From the NCBI GenBank assembly GCA_030268105.1, contig BSDZ01000094.1, positions 1,025,001 through 1,089,000 of the forward strand: a DNA stretch of 64,000 nt. The letters run 5' to 3'. The stretch is from Volvox africanus (Eukaryota > Chlorophyta > Chlorophyceae > Chlamydomonadales > Volvocaceae). Position numbers and translations under genes: made by a program. The notes beneath the pieces are model-generated. The model saw only the letters and a program-made list of their open reading frames with translations. It ran no database searches and was not told where the DNA came from. Positions within the stretch are counted from its first letter, which is position 1. Every line of letters begins with the position of its first letter. Shown piece after piece: positions 54,130 through 64,000 of the stretch.

Positions 54130-55368
54130 ATGTCGGGACGCGAAGATAGTTCCTATCTGGGCACCGCCAGCCAGCCTGATGGCAATCTTGCCACTAGAAC
54201 TGCTTTTGCTGATCCCGATACGGTCGGGACTCGTATTATGCCTGATCCCATCATCCTTCAGACCCCTTCGCATTTGATTGTACCACTGTCGGCAGCGGCT
54301 ACAACAAGTGAGGGAGTCGGAGCACAACAGGCCCCGGTAACACCTGCGGTTCAAGAACCCGTCGGAATACCGGAGGTAATGAAGTTGACCATCCCCGTGC
54401 CTAAGCTCAACATTACCGCTGACGATAAAGTAAAGAACTCCGGACATAGTGTCGCGGATAGGACACGAGCCTATGTTCGTGATGCTAGGCAGTATCTGCA
54501 AGCGGTGCACGGCGGGGGATGCGACTCCATTAAATGCCTGTTCGTCGGGAATACCCTCGAGGGTGTTGCAAAAGACTGGTATGATGAATGGACAACCGCT
54601 AGGGGCAAGTATACGTTTGATGACTTAGTCGATGCTCTTCTTTCTCGCTTTGCCACAGAAGTCCGCTCGCGTGGCAATGAGGCTCGTAAGACGCTGGCAC
54701 AAGGCACGTACCACATGCGTCCACACGAGACTGTTCCTGCTTATCAGTCTCGTTTTGAGGCCCTGATAACGCCTATCGTTAACTTTCCTGAAGAGGATCG
54801 CATTTTCTGGTTCCATCGCGGTCTTTCCGAATCCCTTGCGCGATGGTGTGCCACTGACCTTAGCGGAATTCCTTTTCAATCTTATAATGCTTTGGTAGCT
54901 TTTGCTAGAGGAGCAGAAGTTAGACAGTTGGCGGGGAAGGATGTTAAGCAATTCAACCCTCGCGTTCATGTGATGCGAGCGCAGGAATCGCCTTCGGAGT
55001 TGCCACCGAGGGACCAGAGTCCTAACCACCAACGCCCCGCGGCGACCGCACATACTGTCCGAAAGGAAAGGCGGTATGACAATTGCGGACGTCATAGTCC
55101 AAGCTATCGTGGGTCTGCGGGAGCCGGGCCGAGCTCTGGCCACGCTAAAGGCAAACGAAGAGGCAGCACGCCATCTGTAGCGGCAATACAGAACGTGGCT
55201 CCCAGTATGAAGAAACCTCGGATGGATGATCCATATATGCAAAAGTGGGAGTGCCGACGTTCAGAGTTTGATCGTCGAAAGTTTGCTAATCTTTGCTTGC
55301 GGTGTGTGGCAGAACACCCTACCCACGAGTGTCCCCTTTTACCACCTTTGGTACCGAAGACGACCTAG
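54130..55368 (+). CDS. gag: B2 Gag, 412 aa
   Basis: Intact. Starts MSGREDSSYLGTASQPDG. It shares HLIVPLSA, IPVPKLNI and the core VAKDWYDEWTTARGKYTFDD (near residues 146-165) with family A at moderate identity. Then come a basic linker (KGKRRGSTPS) and the knuckle CLRCVAEHPTHEC at 389-401. It ends PKTT and UAG. Expected to assemble particles and package RNA. Because its own pol is damaged, B2 could at best serve as a Gag source. Confidence 0.94.
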   Translation: MSGREDSSYLGTASQPDGNLATRTAFADPDTVGTRIMPDPIILQTPSHLIVPLSAAATTSEGVGAQQAPVTPAVQEPVGIPEVMKLTIPVPKLNITADDKVKNSGHSVADRTRAYVRDARQYLQAVHGGGCDSIKCLFVGNTLEGVAKDWYDEWTTARGKYTFDDLVDALLSRFATEVRSRGNEARKTLAQGTYHMRPHETVPAYQSRFEALITPIVNFPEEDRIFWFHRGLSESLARWCATDLSGIPFQSYNALVAFARGAEVRQLAGKDVKQFNPRVHVMRAQESPSELPPRDQSPNHQRPAATAHTVRKERRYDNCGRHSPSYRGSAGAGPSSGHAKGKRRGSTPSVAAIQNVAPSMKKPRMDDPYMQKWECRRSEFDRRKFANLCLRCVAEHPTHECPLLPPLVPKTT

Positions 55369-55407
55369 GAAGTTGCCCGGGATGTGGAGGAAGGGACTTC
55401 TCCCGGG
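55366..55407 (+). promoter_or_regulatory. B2 gag-pol UAG with stem-loop
   Basis: UAG 55366-55368, spacer GAAGTTG, arm CCCGGG 55376-55381, 20-nt loop, arm CCCGGG 55402-55407: six G-C pairs. The same layout occurs in B3 and B1. The loop sequence is unrelated to that of family A. Confidence 0.65.
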
Positions 55408-58400
55408 ATAGAAGAAAGTGGATGTGGCCGCTGGCCGTCGTTACGCCCTTCCGTAAGGGCCCTTTTACCTGCTGTTTTCAGACAAATCGAACGGGCTATC
55501 GAGCGACGCTTCTCACTCGACGGACGCACGGGGCTAAATCATTTTGACCCGTTGTGTAATTTATTTGCGCCGCGTTGCCCTCTCTCTTCTCTCGATTTAT
55601 CTGGCCACACTACGCTATTTATCCCTTCATCTTTCCGTGAGTTGTGTGAACAGCTCGCCAGGTACAAGAAGTACCGCCGTCAAAGTCCAGACACTGCAGC
55701 TTGCATATTAATTCCCTCCTTTTGCCAACGTAAAGTGGCGTCCTTGTTGGAAGGTATGCAACGTGTTCTCCGATTCGAGTCGGGCACCGCTCTGTTTAAC
55801 GGTGTGGATGTGACGGGTATTCCGATAATGCTGCCTAAACTATCTTTCGCTGCTGAAGTGTGGTTTGAGGCCCCTCTTTTAAGTCCTATCAAGTTCGAAC
55901 CTGCTATAGGATCTCTTCTGATGTCTGCGGAGTCGACTCCGACGGGGAATCGCGTCCCCATTATCGAGATCGGCCTCGGAGGTCGACTGATGAAGGCGCT
56001 TGTGGATACCGGCGCCAGTGACGACTTCATCTCGGCAAAGGAGGTGAACGAATTGGGGTTGACCCCTCAGTCGTCCGATTGTGCACAGGTTGTCCTCGCT
56101 AATGGAGGAAAGCATCCCATCGTGGGCAGGATCACCCTTAGCCTATCGATAGGCCCCCTGCGTGTTAGGGCCCAACCGTATGTGCTCCAAGGTCTCTCGG
56201 AGACCGCACAATACATTCTGGGTGCCGCGACATTACGACAGTACCGCGCGCGCATCGATATGGAGTCCACCACACTTAGTTTGTGCAAAGGGAACCTATC
56301 GACTAAGGTACCTTTTCTGTCGTACCAAGATGTCACACCAGAGGAGGGCGGAACTGTTGCGGAGCCTGAGGTTAATTTCGCTTTGACGGCGATCGTCAGT
56401 GGAAAACAAGAACCCAAGCTAATTGGACGCAAAGAAACCGATCGAATGATACGGAGAGGCGCCCATGTGTTGCTTGTGAGGCCACGGGTGCAGTCGAATG
56501 CTACCACCGCGCAGTCCACCGTGAAGGATCTTGAGGTCGAAGCCCTCCTGCATAAATATGCTGATGTTTTTTCATGACATCCCAGGGCTCCCACCTATGC
56601 GACCTGTTGACCATACGATCCCTCTTGTGCCCGGAGCACAACCCGTTTCACAATCTATGTACAGGTTAAGCCCGTTGGAGCTGGATGAAGTGAAGCGGCA
56701 AGTGAGGGATCTGCTCGCAAAGGGTATGATTCGGCCCAGCACATCGCCATACTCTGCACCGATATTGGTTGTCGGTAAGAAGGATGGGACGTTGCGTATG
56801 TGCATTGATTACAGGGGCTTGAATGCGACCACGATTAAAAATCACTACCCTTTGCCGCGCGTTGATGACCTGCTCGATAAGCTGAAAGGTTCAGCTTATT
56901 TTTCCTCGATTGACCTTCAACAAGGGTATAATCAGATACGCATTGCTGCCTCTGATATTCCGAAAACCGCTTTCCGAACTCCCTTTGGTCATTTCAAGTA
57001 TACGGTTTTGTCGTTTGGACTTACTAATGCGCCCGCCACATTTCAAGCAGTGATGGATCGCATGTTCAGACCGTATATCGACAGGTTCGTCGTTTGCTAT
57101 TTGGATGATATTTTGATCTATTCCAAAACGCGCGAGGAGCATCTGAAGCACCTCGAGCTCGTGCTTGAGGTGATGAAGCGGGAGCAACTGTTTGCTAAAC
57201 GCGCCAAGTGCTTTTGGGCACAGCCGCAAGTGGAGTATTTGGGCCACATCGTGTCGGCCACTGGGGTCAGGATGGACCCACGGAAGGTAGCTGTGGTTCG
57301 CGAATGGCCCGCGCCTCAGAACCTCACCGAACTACGCCAGTTCTTGGGTTTGACTAACTACTTCCGTAAGTTTATTAAAAATTACTCCATTATTGCGGCC
57401 CCGCTTACAAATTTGACGAGGAAAGGAGGGTTCGTTTCTCTTGAAGCCTGGACACCCGCGTGTCAGCGGGCATTCAAACAGCTCAAGCGAATCGTTGCCC
57501 ACGACGTTACCCTCTCTTTTCCTGACTACTCGTTGCCATTCCGTGTTGAAGTTGTATCCGATGCTTCCTTGCATGGAAGCGGCGCTGTATTGTTACAGGA
57601 AGGACGACCGATCGCCTTCACGAGTAAGAAGTTTTCGGGTGCGGAGACCCGATATACAACTAGAGAGCATGTTGCTATTTTGGCAGCACCAGTCACTCGT
57701 TCGCGCAGCCAGGAGGTGCCGATAGCAGCGGACCTTGCGCAGCGACTCAAGGCGGCATATGAAGTGGATCCATGGTTCGCTTCACCCGACAATGTGGAAC
57801 ATTTGCAGAAGTGCAACGATTTGTGGATACGGCAGGATGGCTCGACCACACAAATCGTCGTGCCCAACGACGACGCTTTGCGCTACGATATTCTTGCACG
57901 GTTCCACGAGGACCCGTTAGCAGGACATCCTGGAAGCACGCGATTGGCAGAGCTTGTACGACGCTCATTCTGGTGGCTGCGCGTGGTGAAGGATGCGGAA
58001 AATTTCGTGCAAAGGTGCAGTCTATGTCAGCGCAATAAAGCACTATCCGGTAAGGGCCAGGGTTTATTACAACCTTTACCTATACCCGATTCCCCTTGGG
58101 AAAGTGTCTCTATGGACTTCGTAGTCGCGCTGCCCAAAACTGAAGGGGGATACGACTCGGTGTTCATAATGGTTGATCGCTTGACCAAACTGGTTCATTT
58201 AGCCCCCTGCACCTCGTCTTGCACCGCTGAGCAAACAACACGATTATTTTTTGATAATGTGGTCCGATTGCATGGCGTTCCTAAAAATGTGATATCCGAT
58301 CGCGGCGGGCAATTCACGTCTAAGTTTTGGGAAGCGCTATGTCAACTCGTCGGTATGCGCGTTCATTTGAGCACAGCATATCATCCACAGTCCGATGGGC

Positions 58401-59206
58401 AAACCGAATGCACAAATCGCACACTAGGCGACATGTTGAGGAATTTCGCGGGACGCACACCCTCTGTTTGGGATACGTTTCTGACTTCGGCAGGATTTGC
58501 GCTTAACAACGCTGTTAATCGCTCCACAGGTCAAAGCCCTTTCTTTCTGAATTACGGATTCCATCCTGCGCTACCCGTGTGGAGAGAGTTGGAGATAAGT
58601 ATCCCTGCGGCTAGAACCTTTGCCAAGTCGTTCCTATCCCGCATGACAGACGCGAAGGCATGCCTGGACGCAGCACAACAACGGACGACGGACTATTATA
58701 ATAAATCCAAACGGGACGTGACATTTTCTGTGGGACAAATGGTATTATTGAGCACTAAGAACTTGCGTTCGCTCGCTGACGGTTCCCGTAAATTGTTACC
58801 TCGCTGGATCGGTCCGTATCCCGTTGTTCGCATGGTAGGGAATGTAGCTGTGGAGTTATCCCTACCTTCTAACATGAATATCCACCCCACATTTCATATT
58901 TCTTTAATCCGCCCTTATCGCGGCACAGTACCCGTTGCAAACGACACCCATGCCCCTGCAGTAATGGACCCCGGTCCCGAGACCTGGATCGCAGGCAAGC
59001 AAAAGGTGTATGATGTGGAACGCATTTTGGATTATCGGGTTCGTCGCATTGGTCGACAACGACGAAAGCGGAAGGTGCATGAGTATCTGGTCAAGTGGAC
59101 TGGCTATTCGAGCGAGCATAATTCGTGGGAGCCGATGCATAACTTCTCGCCGGAAATGAAGCCCTTATTGGAGGAAGCTCGCCTACGTGCCACGCAAACC
59201 CAATGA
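55369..59206 (+). pseudogene. B2 pol, frameshifted and RNase H deleted
   Basis: In frame with gag after the UAG. Protease [12 protein letters not shown] is present. Near 56566-56571 a run of six T (five in the other copies) shifts the frame just before [13 protein letters not shown] (YLDDILIYS) then reads on. At about 57667 TTREH is joined to VAILAAP, removing about 420 bp between the RNase H EQELLAALHALKEW region and [12 protein letters not shown] at the junction is a possible microhomology. Integrase, with SDRGGQF and GQTECTN, and the chromodomain are intact to TGA 59204-59206. Confidence 0.92.
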
Positions 59207-59228
59207 TCCTTGCAGTTGATGCTGTTCG

Positions 59229-59265
59229 ATGCAGCGAGGACGCTGCATACGGGAAGGGGGATAGT
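59229..59265 (+). other. B2 pre-PPT hairpin and polypurine tract
   Basis: ATGCAGCG-AGGA-CGCTGCAT 59229-59248, AC, GGGAAGGGGGATAGT to the LTR. The hairpin is identical to that of family A although the flanks differ. Confidence 0.78.
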
Positions 59266-60080
59266 TGTTGTATGCGGACTCGATCACCGTTTACATTCAT
59301 GAAGTCCGCGATGCATTTAAACATCATAATGCATAATACAAATATATTAGCATGATATACTCGAGTATATCTAGCTAATCAGGCATGTCGCATTATCATC
59401 TATGACATCTCGCTGTCGGTCAACATGTTTGACTCGAAGCTGATAATTAATGCGCGATCTGTCCATTGGCATATTATACCGCGTAATAATACTTTAAATG
59501 TTATTACCCAATTTACGTCACAAACCATACGCGTATGCGAGAAGGCGACGATCGCGATGGTTGGGTCGGCAACCGAATATTGATATTCGGACCCTTGCAT
59601 AATGCATGCGTTGCATTTAATAATATCACGGATGATACGATATTTAGAGCAGTGTTGGCAAGGTACTCACACTTGAGATCGCAATCCAGTGAGACCTGTA
59701 CTGCATTCCGATATCGCGACGTGATAGGTGCGAGGACGGCCGCCTAGAGACTGAAGTCGGCGCGACGCTAACTTTGGACTAAGTACCCGAGTACTTAACT
59801 CTAATCAATACGCATACATATGATATAATCACTTATATTCGGCCTGAGCTATTCCAGCACGCCATTTGCAGCCGAGTGATGAACATTGCCCACTGGGTCT
59901 GACGGCAGACTTAAATCCTGAAATTGAAGAACATTGTAAGTTGGATCTTTCCTTGTCATTGAGTCTTCCGCTGTCTGATATCTGCATTAGATTGCCTTGC
60001 TGTTCGTAAGCTTGGTTCGCACGCAGCTAACACCCAGACGTGCAGAGCTAGTGCATGATACGAAAAGGAAGGATACAACA
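59266..60080 (+). repeat. B2 3' LTR
   Basis: 815 bp, TGTTGTATGCGG to GGATACAACA, then TSD gatgg. Confidence 0.95.
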
Positions 60081-60768
60081 GATGGAACCAGAAAATTCGA
60101 TCCTCTTCAGGAAAGTTAACGATAGGTGTTATCAGGGCCTCAAAATGAGACTGATGAGCAGGAACAGTCTCATGGGGACGCATGTGGTACGTGCCTTGTG
60201 CCAGCGTCTTACGAGCCTCATTGCCACGCGAGCGAACTTCTGTGGCAAAGCGAGAAAGAAGGGCGTCGACTAAGTCATCAAACGTATACTTGCCCCTAGC
60301 GGTTGTCCATTCATCATACCAGTCTTTTGCAACACCCTCGAGGGTATTCCCGACAAACAGGCATTTAATGGAGTCGCATCCCCCGCCGTGCACCGCTTGC
60401 AGATACTGCCTAGCATCACGAACGTAGGCTCGTGTCCTATCTGCGACACTATGTCCGGAGTTCTTTACTTTATCGTCAGCGGAAATGTTAAGCTTAGGCA
60501 CGGGGATGGTCAACTTCATTACCTCCGGTATTCCAACGGGTTCTCGAACCGCAGGTGTTACCAGGGCCTGTTGTGCTCCGACTCCCTCACATGTTGTAGC
60601 CGCTGCCGACAGTGGTACAATCAAATGCGAAGGGGTCTGAAGGATGATGGGATCAGGCATAATACGAGTCCCGACCGTATCGGGATCAGCAAAAGCAGTT
60701 CTAGTGGCAAGACCGCCATCAGGCTGGCTGGCGGTGCCCAGATAGGAACTATCTTCGCGTCCCGACAT
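60081..60768 (-). CDS. gag: B1 gag, 5' part
   Basis: N-terminal 229 codons of the B1 Gag, from MSGREDSSYLGTASQPDG at 60768 to the B2 insertion in RIFWFH. The codons are open and close to those of B2. The protein is truncated by B2; read on into B2 it ends shortly in LTR sequence. Confidence 0.9.
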
Positions 60769-60855
60769 GACGCACGAGTTTGATCAGTAAGACAGGAATT
60801 TACTGTACAACTGAGAGCAACGTAACGTAAAAGGAATTTGGGAATATTCGCATAC

Positions 60856-61155
60856 CGACAGAACTCCCAAGTAGACCAAGGAGAAAAGCGATATAGTCCG
60901 TGAGGTTGTCTTTGATTTCGGTAGTTTTCTGAATCAACGCCTTGATTTGTTGCTCGTTTAAGTATTGCCCAGCCAATACTGCGTTCAATGTCGGCGTACG
61001 TTCACCTGCAACTCACGGTGCCAGATCCGCAACAACTAGTTAGCAGCAATTGTCTAAATTCACAAACCGGAAGCGGCGGCGTCCAGAACAGCGAGGCCGA
61101 GATCCTCTGCGAAGGTGTCTAAAGGGCTGTGGTGAGTGTCGTCGTCGCTGGCCAT
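60856..61155 (-). CDS. B1 upstream small ORF, candidate two-exon gene
   Basis: Exon 1 61155-61068, candidate intron 61067-61006 (62 bp, shorter than in B2), exon 2 61005-60856 up to GTCG. Exon 1 has Arg to His at two neighbouring codons and Arg to Leu later, but no stop. Donor and acceptor are kept. Function unknown. Confidence 0.6.
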
Positions 61156-61222
61156 CGTGAGAACCTACTTCCGACGAAGGGCAATACAATCATCGTGAAT
61201 TAACCCGTCTCGATACCAAATT

Positions 61223-62037
61223 TCTTGTATCCTTCCTTATTCAATCATGCATTAGCTCTGCATGTCTGGATGTTAGCTGCGTGCGAACCAAGCTTACGAA
61301 CAGCAAGGCAATCTAATGTGAATGTTGGACAGCGGAAGACTCAATAGCAAGGAAAGATTCAACTTACAACGTTCTTCAATTACAGGATTTAAGTCTGCCA
61401 TCAGACCCCGTGGGCAATGTTCATCACTCGGCTGCAGATGGCATGCTAGAATAGCTCAGACCGTATATCAATGATTATATCTTATGTATGCGTATTGGAT
61501 AGAGTTAAGTACTCGGGTACTTAGTCCAAAGTTAGCGTCGCGCCGACTTCGGTCTCTAGGCGGCCGTCCTCGCACCTATCACGTCGCGATATCGGAATGC
61601 AGTACAGGTCTCACTGGATTGTGATCTCAAGTGTAAGTACCTTGACAACACTGCTCTAAATATCGTATCATCTGTGATATTATTAAATGCAACGCATGCA
61701 ATATGCAAGGGTCAGAATATCAATATTCGGTTGCCGACCCAACCATCGCGATCGTCGCCTTCTCGCATACGCGTATGGTTTGTGACGTAAATTGGGTAAT
61801 AACATTTAAAGTATTATTACGCGATATAATATGCCAATGGATAGATCGCGCATTAATAATCAGCTTCGAGTCAAACATGTTGACCGACAGCGAGATGTCG
61901 TGGATGATAATGTGACATGCCTGATTAGCCAGATATACTTGAGTATATCATGCTAATATACTTGTATTATGCGTTATAGTGTTTAAATGCATCGCGGCCT
62001 TCGTGAATGTAAATGGTGATCGAATCCGCATACAACA
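61223..62037 (-). repeat. B1 5' LTR
   Basis: 815 bp, reverse orientation. The inner end reads TCTTGTATCC instead of TGTTGTATCC. Confidence 0.92.
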
Positions 62038-62903
62038 GTCAACTCGTCGGTATGCGCGTTCATTTGAGCACAGCATATCATCCACAATCCGATGGGCAAA
62101 CTGAATGCACAAATCGCACACTGGGCGACATGTTGAGGAATTTCACGGGATGCACACCCTCTGTTTGGGATACGTTTCTTACTTCGGCAGGATTTGCACT
62201 TAACAACGCTGTTTACTGCTCTACAGGTCAAAGCCCTTTCTTTCTGAATTATGGATTCCATTCTGCGCTACCCGTGTGGCGAGAATTGAAGATAAATATC
62301 CCTGCGGCTAGAACCTTTGCCAAGTCATTCCTATCCCGCATGACAGACGCGAAGGCATGCCCGGACGCGGCACAACAACGGACGAGGGACTATTATAATA
62401 AATTTAAACGGGACATAACATTTTCGGTGGGACAAATGGTATTATTGAGCACTAAGAACTTGCGTTCGCTCGCTGACGGTTCCCGTAAATTGTTACCTCG
62501 CTGGATCGGTCCATATCCCTTTGTTCGGATGGTAGGGAATGTAGCTGTGGAGCTATCATAACCTTCTGACATGAATATCCATCCTACATTTCGTATATCT
62601 TTAATTTGCCCTTATCGCGGCACAGCACCTGTTACGAACGACACCGATGCCCCTGCAGTAATGGACCCTGGTCCCGAGACCTGGATCGCAGGCAAGCAAA
62701 AGGTGTATGACGTGGAACGCATATTGGATTATCGGGTTCGTTGCATCAGTCGACAACAATGAAAGCGGAAGGTGCATGAATATCTGGTCAAGTGGACTGG
62801 CTATTCTAGTGAGCATAATTCGTGGGAACCGATGCGGAACTTCTCGCCGGAAATGAAGCCCCTGTTGGAGGAAGCTCACTTACGTGCCACGCAAACCCAA
62901 TGA
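62038..62903 (+). pseudogene. B3 pol, 3' end (integrase C-terminus, chromodomain)
   Basis: After the second copy of TSD gtcaa the B3 pol resumes ([19 protein letters not shown]) through GQTECTN, the GPY/F-like module and the chromodomain to TGA 62901-62903. It has a TAA at 62559-62561 and CGA to TGA at 62760-62762, inside the basic insertion of the chromodomain. Confidence 0.9.
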
Positions 62904-62947
62904 TCCTAGCAGTCGATGCTGTTTGATGCAGCGAGGACGCTGCATAC

Positions 62948-62962
62948 GGGAGGGGGAATAGT
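62948..62962 (+). other. B3 polypurine tract
   Basis: GGGAGGGGGAATAGT directly before the 3' LTR, with the GATGCAGCG/CGCTGCATAC hairpin just upstream. Confidence 0.78.
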
Positions 62963-63730
62963 TGTTGTATGCGGGTTCGATCACCGTTTGCATCAATGAA
63001 GGCCGCAACGCATTCGGATATCATGAAGCATATTACAATCATATTAGCATGATATACTCAAGTATATCTAGCTAATCAGTCATGTCACATGATCATCTAC
63101 GACATCGCGTTATCTATTGGCATATTATATCACGTAATAATACTTTAAATATTATTACCGTATTTACGTTATAAACCATACGCGTATGCGAGAAGGCGAC
63201 AATCGCGATGGTTGGGTCGGCAACCGAATATGGATATTCGGACCTTTGCATATTGCATGCGTTACATCCAATAATATCACGGATGACACGATATTTAGAG
63301 CAGTGTTACCAAAGTACTCACACTTGAGATCGCAATCCAGTGAGACTTGTACTGCACATCAGTATCGTGACGTGATAGGTGCGAGGACGGCCGCCTAGAG
63401 ACCGAAGTCAGCTTGACACTAATTTGGATCAAGTATTCGAGTACTTAACTCTATCTGATACGCATACATAAGATATAATCATTTATATTCGGCCTGAGCT
63501 ATTCTAGCACTCCATCTGCAGCCAAGTGATGAACATTGCCCACGGGGTCTGACGGCAGACTGTAATTCTGTAATTGAAGAACATTGTAAGTTGAATCTTT
63601 CCTTGCTATTGAGTCTTCCGCTGTCTTCTATTCGCATTGGATTGCCTTGCTGTTCGTAAGCTTGGTACGCACGCAGCTAACGCCCAGACGTGCAGAGCTA
63701 ATGCATGATTGAAGAAGGAAGGATACAACA
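62963..63730 (+). repeat. B3 3' LTR, internally deleted
   Basis: 768 bp. About 46 bp around the TAATTAATGCGCGATC block are missing relative to the 5' LTR. It is followed by TSD accct. Confidence 0.9.
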
Positions 63731-64000
63731 ACCCTTTGCCGCGCGTCGATGACCTGCCCGATAAGCTGAAGGGCTCAGCTTATTTTTCCTCGATTGACCT
63801 TCAACAAGGGTATAATCAGATACGCATCGCTGCCTCTGATAGTCCGAAAACCGCTTTCCGGACTCCCTTTGGTCCCTTCGAGTACACTGTCTTGTACTAA
63901 TGCGCCCGCCACATTTCAAGCAGTGATGGATTGCATGTTCAGACCGTATATCGACAGGATCATCATTTTGTTACTAGGATGATATTTTAATATATTCCAA
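63731..64000 (+). pseudogene. D1 pol, RT fragment to window end
   Basis: Resumes D1 after B3: [20 protein letters not shown] and [19 protein letters not shown]. An 11-base deletion (after CTTGT, before ACTAATGCG) shifts frame, and the catalytic YLDD codons are corrupted (TTACTAGGATGA). The RT is inactive. Confidence 0.85.

Larger units (their letters stand above)
52850..60080 (+). mobile_element. B2, family B chromovirus
   Basis: 7231 bp, TSD gatgg at 52845-52849 and 60081-60085, inserted in B1 gag. LTRs of 814 and 815 bp differ at roughly twenty positions, several clustered near the 3' end. Gag is intact. Pol has one inserted T and a deletion of about 420 bp in RNase H. Confidence 0.95.
47352..62037 (-). 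mobile_element. B1, family B chromovirus holding B2
   Basis: Minus strand. 5' LTR 62037-61223, upstream ORF, gag (split by B2), pol, 3' LTR 48166-47352. TSD gtcaa at 47347-47351 and 62038-62042. Without B2 it is a full-length element whose pol is spoiled by two nonsense changes only. The LTRs differ by about 3% by eye. Confidence 0.94.
26459..63730 (+). mobile_element. B3, family B chromovirus holding A4, A6/A5 and B1/B2
   Basis: Ends TGTTGTACG at 26459 and GGATACAACA at 63730, with TSD accct at 26454-26458 and 63731-63735. Its own sequence is 26459-29039, 36510-38851, 47158-47351 and 62043-63730; each gap is closed by a matching TSD of the element inside. Removing the insertions restores a collinear gag and pol. 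It lost about 620 bp including the protease, and has several stops, so it is inactive. Confidence 0.93.
22948..64000 (+). mobile_element. D1, diverged chromovirus holding B3
   Basis: 5' LTR 22948-23761, primer site, leader, decayed gag and pol to 26458, then B3, then pol again from 63736 to the window end. The halves join in RT at the B3 TSD accct. Gag is clearly its own type, while the LTR and protease region resemble family C. It is inserted in C2 gag. All genes are broken. Confidence 0.87.

Noticed and set aside
55382..55415. H-type pseudoknot in family B between CTTCT in the loop and AGAAG after the stem
   Set aside because: Only two bases would cross a six-pair stem, which is too short, and family A has no counterpart.

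Overview
The window is eukaryotic repeat DNA, and every stretch I can assign is LTR retrotransposon. I see no host gene, rRNA, tRNA or CRISPR array. All elements are Ty3/gypsy chromoviruses: pol order protease, reverse transcriptase (RT), RNase H, integrase, then a C-terminal chromodomain; 5-bp target-site duplications (TSDs); LTR ends TGTTGT...ACAACA. A lineage of host cannot be fixed from the sequence. Compact genes, one short candidate intron and balanced base composition would suit an alga or other protist, but that is a guess.

Twelve elements or pieces can be separated, and I name them by family. Family A (LTR about 824 bp): A1, A2, A3, A4, A5 and the solo LTR A6. Family B (LTR about 815 bp): B1, B2, B3. 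Family C (B-like LTR and pol, different gag): C1, C2. Family D: D1. The layout is a nest. The oldest visible piece is C2 (21882-22947, minus strand). On its left it holds A3, which holds C1 (1-20482), which holds A1 (2941-17041), which holds A2 (8467-15921). On its right it holds D1 (22948 to beyond the window), which holds B3 (26459-63730). B3 holds A4 (29040-36509), solo LTR A6 (38852-39685) with A5 (39686-47152) in its last five bases, and B1 (47352-62037), which holds B2 (52850-60080). Matching TSDs were read for A2, A4, A5, A6, B1, B2 and B3.

A4 is the only copy with every reading frame open and LTRs that differ by one indel. It is the best candidate for a recently active master element. 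The others are broken by nonsense changes (mostly CGA to TGA), small indels, internal deletions or later insertions.

Three observations go beyond routine annotation. (1) Gag and pol lie in one frame, separated by a single UAG. In families A, B and D the UAG is followed by exactly 7 nt, a 6-bp stem, a 20-nt loop and the stem partner; pairing is kept although the sequence differs, which suggests programmed stop-codon readthrough. (2) Upstream of gag, families A, B and D share a small coding region, probably split by a 62-73 bp intron, in which differences between copies are almost all synonymous. (3) The A and B LTRs carry matching series of palindromes whose arms differ but still pair, and an 8-bp hairpin sits 2 nt upstream of the polypurine tract in both families.
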